Shown one piece after another: positions 22,936 to 26,600 of a stretch of 26,600 nucleotides of DNA (positions are counted from its first letter, which is position 1; each line of letters starts with the position of its first letter). Origin of the DNA: Thermoplasmata archaeon (GTDB taxonomy: Archaea > Thermoplasmatota > Thermoplasmata > Thermoplasmatales > Thermoplasmataceae); assembly GCA_021797265.1 (NCBI GenBank), contig JAJZZZ010000004.1, positions 1 through 26,600 of the forward strand, given 5' to 3'. A program made the position numbers and the translations under genes. The notes beneath the pieces are model-generated. The model did not search any database. It was not told the origin of the DNA and was given only the letters and a program-made list of their open reading frames with translations.

Positions 22936-24120
22936 TCAATTCCTCTTTATTTTTGTTGTCTGGTTATACGCTTCCTTTCTGTCTACCTCGCCTGAACCGG
23001 AGGAAAGCACCCGATCCAGTTTCCTTGTTGCCTCTATGAGTTCAATCTTTCTTGTTGCGTTTGCCGCGTCCATGGCCTGCCGGTTGATTCTTGTGGCATT
23101 GTCAAAATCCCCCTGGGATATGAGGTATTCAACCTGGTTCATCTGCATCTTCAGGCGTGCCTCGTTCACAAGGTCCTTGTTGATGCCTGACACAACCATC
23201 TCAGAATTCTTTGTCCTGTTCAGGGTGACCGGGAATTTTTCCTCCCTAGGGCTGCCATCATTGTCCCTGTAAGAAACCATGGCCTGAAGGGCGGTAATGC
23301 TTCCCTCCGTTCCACCCTTGATGTCCACGGAGCCTGTGACATTCACCGGCGTTGCTCCCACAGAACCAAGGTTTATGGTTGCAATTCCGTCATCCAGCGT
23401 GAATGACTGGTCAAAGACATTCACCGACCCGGATTCCCTTGGAACTATTTTCAGTGCAACCGATGTGCCTCCTGCAGTTGCGGCCTCCCTAGCATGCTTC
23501 CTGAATGTCTCTGAAACCAGATTCCGGTCGGTGGCATTCACGAAGTCGCCGTTTGTTATGTCGGAAATCTTCTTAAGTATGGTCTCATCGTAATCTCCTA
23601 TGCCGATGCTCACTATTTTCAGGCCGATTTCCGATGCACTGGCAGCAAGCTTCTCGTACCTGCCCACGTCGGTCACATCTGATGGCTGCCCGTCAGTGAG
23701 CAGTATTGCCGTGACTGACCCACCTTCAGAAGAAAACTTCCTGGCATCGTCGTATACCGTTTCAAGTGCCCTGTAGAGGCTTGTCCCCCCGGATGCCCTG
23801 ATCCTGTCAATCTCCTTTGAAATTTTATCCACGTCATCAACCGGCCCCATTGGCACGATCCGCTCAACCCTGCTGGCGAAGGAGTATAGGGCAAGTTCGT
23901 TGGCTTCTCCCAGAACATCAAGCACCATCTTTGCAGCATCCCTTGCATCATCAAGCTTCTCGCCATGCATGGAACCACTTCTGTCTACGATGATCGCAAT
24001 GGCAGACCCGGATCCAGCGTTATCCCCTTCAACTGCGCTTATGCCAATCTGGAAGTATATCTTTGTGAGCGTATCAGCGAAACAGCTGGAATTGCTGGTT
24101 TTTATGACAGTCTTCAGCAT
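22936..24120 (-). CDS. von Willebrand A domain protein, ArnB-like
   Basis: A 394-residue soluble protein. A beta-strand segment (1-38) precedes the VWA domain (39-210) with a complete MIDAS: D46-x-S48-x-S50 (DRSGSM), T113 (GGTSLY) and D143 (LTDGQPSD). A beta-sandwich-like region (about 215-310) and a C-terminal helical part rich in Asp/Asn/Arg follow. The order VWA, beta-sandwich, helices is that of Sulfolobus ArnB (Sec23/24-like core). There is no signal peptide or membrane anchor, so it works in the cytosol. It is the first gene of the operon, with a TATA-like box 27 bases upstream. Ser/Thr clusters, including SSGSG near 376, could be kinase targets. Confidence 0.9.
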   Translation of the reverse strand: MLKTVIKTSNSSCFADTLTKIYFQIGISAVEGDNAGSGSAIAIIVDRSGSMHGEKLDDARDAAKMVLDVLGEANELALYSFASRVERIVPMGPVDDVDKISKEIDRIRASGGTSLYRALETVYDDARKFSSEGGSVTAILLTDGQPSDVTDVGRYEKLAASASEIGLKIVSIGIGDYDETILKKISDITNGDFVNATDRNLVSETFRKHAREAATAGGTSVALKIVPRESGSVNVFDQSFTLDDGIATINLGSVGATPVNVTGSVDIKGGTEGSITALQAMVSYRDNDGSPREEKFPVTLNRTKNSEMVVSGINKDLVNEARLKMQMNQVEYLISQGDFDNATRINRQAMDAANATRKIELIEATRKLDRVLSSGSGEVDRKEAYNQTTKIKRN

Positions 24121-24142
24121 AATATAATATGAAATATTTTAA

Positions 24143-24151
24143 GTTTAAAAA
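24143..24151 (-). promoter_or_regulatory. TATA-like box of the VWA-FHA-PPP-kinase operon
   Basis: TTTTTAAAC on the minus strand is centred 27 bases before the ATG at 24120. The whole upstream region is very AT-rich and no Shine-Dalgarno is visible. The 167-base gap to the divergent thiI start may hold both promoters. Confidence 0.5.
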
Positions 24152-24287
24152 TATTGTTGTCTGGATTATAATACTGATTTTCAACATGAATGCTATTGAT
24201 TAATGTATAAAGTATGCGCACCTCCGGCCATGGTCCTTTTTCCGGCGCTCCGCATAATGTTTTATTCCTCTGTCCCATGGGGAAATA

Positions 24288-25739
24288 TTGATCATAGTAA
24301 GATACTCTGAGATAGGACTCAAGGGGTCCCACGCAAGAAGGATGATGGAAAACCGCCTTCGTGGAAACATAATCCAGGGACTCCTATCAGCAGGCGAAAA
24401 CGCCAGTTTCAGGTGGGAACGGGGGAGGCTCTTCCTTGACGGATACTCAAACCCTGAAAGGGTAATGGACGTCCTGAGTCGCACAATGGGCGTGAAATCG
24501 TTCTCGGAAGTAACTGAAATGGTGTTCTCAAGCCCTTCCGAAATTGTGAGCAGGGCAAAGGAACTATACTCACAGTACCTTTCCGGAAAAAAATTTGCTG
24601 TGAGGACAAGAAGGGCCGGAGGACAGAACTTCACATCCGTTAATCTGAATCTGCTTGTGGGAGACGCACTTTTTCCATACTCTGAGGGAGTTGATCTGGA
24701 GCATCCTGATCTGGAAGTAAACATCGAGTTACGTGACAACAGGGCATATTTTTTCAACAGTTCCCGCCCGGGTCCCGGTGGTCTTCCCATAGGGTCAGAA
24801 GGGAAGCTTGTGGCACTTGTGTCCGGCGGAATTGATTCACCTGTGGCGGCATGGATGGCCATGAAACGTGGATCACCACTGGAATTTGTTTTTGTATCAC
24901 TTGCACATCCCGTGGACACCGTTGATTTCCTTTCGGTCATGAAGAGGCTTGTTGCCAGGTGGACCCATGGATTTGATCCTGTGATCCACATAATGGATGG
25001 ATCATCACTTGTTGCAGAATTGGCTGGCAGGGATGATTATATTGCCCCCAGCGTCACATTCAAGCGCATTCTCTATTCTGTTGCGGAAAAAATTGCAATG
25101 TCCACGGGAGCCTACGGCATAGTGACAGGTGAATCACTGGGGCAGGTCTCCTCACAGACTCCTGAAAACCTCATGGTGATAAACCGGGGGATTGACATTC
25201 CCGTATACAGGCCGCTGGCTGGCATGGACAAGGATGAGATAACTGATCTTGCCAGAAAGATAGGCACCTTTCCGGAATCCAGCAAGGGTGAGTTCTGCTC
25301 CCTTTTCTCAAGAAACTCCGTAATGGGGGTGACTGCGCAGCAGGTTGAACACGACATGGCTATGTTTTCATTTGTTGAGAACCTAATGTCAAGCGACACC
25401 GTGATTAATGGAAGCAGAATTGAACAGTACACCTCCGGGATTCCCGACATTGATCTCCAGGGAAAGGAAATAGAATCTGATCCGGTTGTTGTGGACCTGA
25501 GGGGGCATGATAAGTTTGATGAATGGCACTACCCAGGTTCGGTGCATGCGCGGATAGGGGACGTCAAGGAAATTGTTGACAGGTTCGGTAAAGGCAGGAC
25601 ATTCGTATTCTACTGCCAGAAGGGTCTTCAGAGCGCGTATGCAGCAAGTGAGGCTAGGAAGATGGGTGCAGTTGCCTACTACATGGATACGGAAGCCCTG
25701 AAAAGAACCTTGCAGAACCGGAAGTCGCATACCAGTTGA
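24288..25739 (+). CDS. thiI: ThiI, tRNA 4-thiouridine synthetase with rhodanese domain
   Basis: 483 residues, the same size as E. coli ThiI. It adenylates and thiolates U8 of tRNA and may also supply sulfur for thiazole. An N-terminal ferredoxin-like and THUMP region (1-165) is followed by the PP-loop ATPase with SGGIDSP (about 178-184). The conserved Cys of that domain is C337 (KGEFC), and a C-terminal rhodanese domain carries persulfide C443 (FYCQKG). Many archaeal ThiI lack the rhodanese part. The start is TTG at 24288. A TATA-like TTTTATT at 24260-24266 fits a leaderless mRNA. Alternatively, a mini-ORF ATG-GGG-AAA-TAT-TGA (24277-24291) overlaps the start as TTGA. Confidence 0.95.
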   Translation: MIIVRYSEIGLKGSHARRMMENRLRGNIIQGLLSAGENASFRWERGRLFLDGYSNPERVMDVLSRTMGVKSFSEVTEMVFSSPSEIVSRAKELYSQYLSGKKFAVRTRRAGGQNFTSVNLNLLVGDALFPYSEGVDLEHPDLEVNIELRDNRAYFFNSSRPGPGGLPIGSEGKLVALVSGGIDSPVAAWMAMKRGSPLEFVFVSLAHPVDTVDFLSVMKRLVARWTHGFDPVIHIMDGSSLVAELAGRDDYIAPSVTFKRILYSVAEKIAMSTGAYGIVTGESLGQVSSQTPENLMVINRGIDIPVYRPLAGMDKDEITDLARKIGTFPESSKGEFCSLFSRNSVMGVTAQQVEHDMAMFSFVENLMSSDTVINGSRIEQYTSGIPDIDLQGKEIESDPVVVDLRGHDKFDEWHYPGSVHARIGDVKEIVDRFGKGRTFVFYCQKGLQSAYAASEARKMGAVAYYMDTEALKRTLQNRKSHTS

Positions 25740-25775
25740 GGCGCGTGGACCAGAGTTGGTGTCATCTTCTTTCTT

Positions 25776-26600
25776 TCACTGGCTTTTTGACATTGTGTCC
25801 ATGAAACCTGGTATCCCCATTAGTGAGGCTACTGTGTTGGACCTGTCGCCCAGCAACGATAATCTCTGATATATGAAATTGCGTGTTATTCCTCCCTGTT
25901 CTGGTTCATCCACTTCCTGACTGGAGCTCAGGGCGGCGGTGACCTCCTGTGTGATGAGCGGCGACAGAATCTCCAGAATCGTGTAGAAAAGGTCTGTGAC
26001 CTTCATTGTGGCCATTATATCTATTTCCCTGAGGACAAGGCGGCTGAGTCGCAATTTATGCTCCCTGAGATACAGCATTGCCACCCGGATCTGGCTTATG
26101 AGTGAAATGAGAACACCCCTGTTCACCGCGCTGTTCATTGCAGGCTGAGACGTGATGTTTACGGTCTGCATCTGGTCCCGGTACTCAATCTCGAGGAAAT
26201 GAGAATCCTCAGAGACAGAAGAGTGAAATGTGTAGGCCGAATCTGTCTCATCGTTTGCGAAGGTCAGCACAAGGTTTGTTGGAGACAGTACGGCCGAGGA
26301 GAGGAAATAGTGATCAAATTTTTCAAAGTCAATAACCGGGTCCTTGCTGACCCATGTCTTCCCGATCCTGGCTGGAAGCTTGATCCCTTTGACCAGAGTG
26401 TCAACCTCCATTTTTGATTTGAGGAATTCCACCTCCGATGAGTTCAGCAGGAATTCATACTGGAGATCATGCTGCGAAGTGCAGATGTAACGTGTCTCAT
26501 AACCACCCTCCACATACTTCAGTCTGATTTCCCATTCCAGGAGAGGAAGCGGCTCCCTAGAGAGAAATGCCTCTATGGCCTTTGTGCTCTTTGCCCTGTA
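25776..26600 (-). CDS. Unknown protein, partial (continues past the right edge)
   Basis: 274 C-terminal residues are visible. The frame is open to the last base of the window, so the true start lies outside; the apparent GTG start at 26513 is internal. It appears soluble, with an N-terminal beta-rich half (visible strands such as TRYICTSQHDLQYEFLL and LEIEYRDQMQTVNI) and a helical C-terminal half (IRVAMLYLREHKLRLSRLVL and EILSPLITQEVTAAL). I recognise no motif. It is convergent with thiI (36-base gap) and on the same strand as the signalling operon, which is the only hint of a link. The family is unknown. Confidence 0.75.
   Translation of the reverse strand, partial: YRAKSTKAIEAFLSREPLPLLEWEIRLKYVEGGYETRYICTSQHDLQYEFLLNSSEVEFLKSKMEVDTLVKGIKLPARIGKTWVSKDPVIDFEKFDHYFLSSAVLSPTNLVLTFANDETDSAYTFHSSVSEDSHFLEIEYRDQMQTVNITSQPAMNSAVNRGVLISLISQIRVAMLYLREHKLRLSRLVLREIDIMATMKVTDLFYTILEILSPLITQEVTAALSSSQEVDEPEQGGITRNFIYQRLSLLGDRSNTVASLMGIPGFMDTMSKSQ

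Noticed and set aside
24200..24991. 263-codon minus-strand frame opposite thiI
   Set aside because: Antisense shadow; thiI motifs are complete on the plus strand and the minus product is Ser/Arg/Pro-rich without motifs.
26200..26417. Plus-strand small frame near the right edge
   Set aside because: Antisense to the partial minus-strand gene whose frame is open for 274 codons.
1..26600. CRISPR arrays, insertion sequences, prophage or integrase genes
   Set aside because: No regularly spaced repeats, transposase motifs or tyrosine recombinase motifs were seen; a tRNA at the left edge raised the question of an attachment site, but no repeat of its 3' end or integrase was noticed.

Overview
The window looks like chromosomal DNA of an archaeon, most likely a member of the Thermoplasmatales or a close relative. 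This is an inference. It rests on a tRNA-Tyr with an archaeal-type intron at position 37/38, TATA-like boxes about 25-30 bases before many start codons, Shine-Dalgarno motifs inside operons, a TrmI-type tRNA methyltransferase, a glycerate 2-kinase of the kind used in the non-phosphorylative Entner-Doudoroff route, and a ThiI with a rhodanese domain (many archaeal ThiI lack it). I see no transposase, integrase, CRISPR array or phage gene. Coding density is high and gene overlaps are common.

Layout. 1-424: intron-containing tRNA-Tyr and a leader region. 424-2283: a multi-pass GT-C-like glycosyltransferase. 2387-3309: two small minus-strand genes. 3392-6030: a tightly overlapping minus-strand operon, rhodanese > glycerate 2-kinase > 76-residue unknown > TrmI. 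6101-8984: a palindromic operator candidate, a DHA2-type exporter and a coupled surface-anchored protein. 9247-13362: a SIS sugar isomerase, CinA with a small basic partner, a haem-oxygenase-fold metal oxidase candidate with a histidine phosphatase, and a PPC-domain protein. 13377-17557: an aromatic catabolic operon, 4-hydroxyphenylpyruvate dioxygenase > FAH-type hydrolase > homogentisate dioxygenase > iron-ADH-like protein. This takes 4-hydroxyphenylpyruvate through homogentisate to the ring-opened product. No maleylacetoacetate isomerase is present. A HemQ/chlorite-dismutase-like gene diverges from it.

18411-24120 is the most interesting region: a minus-strand phospho-signalling operon. It runs von Willebrand A protein > zinc-ribbon/FHA protein > PPP-family phosphatase > polytopic membrane Ser/Thr kinase, followed after a gap by a second zinc-ribbon protein with its own promoter. 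The FHA and VWA proteins have the architecture of Sulfolobus ArnA and ArnB (archaellum repression). The whole set also parallels the bacterial TerY-P triad (VWA, phosphatase, kinase), with a PPP enzyme in place of PP2C and an added FHA reader. The kinase would be the membrane receptor/writer, the phosphatase the eraser, the FHA protein the reader, and the VWA protein a scaffold.

ThiI (24288-25739) diverges from this operon. A partial minus-strand gene of unknown function runs off the right edge.

A recurring small-scale feature is the four-base stop/start overlap NTGA (ATGA, GTGA and especially TTGA). Two TTG starts without an upstream gene overlap sit on the stop of a tiny ATG mini-ORF instead.
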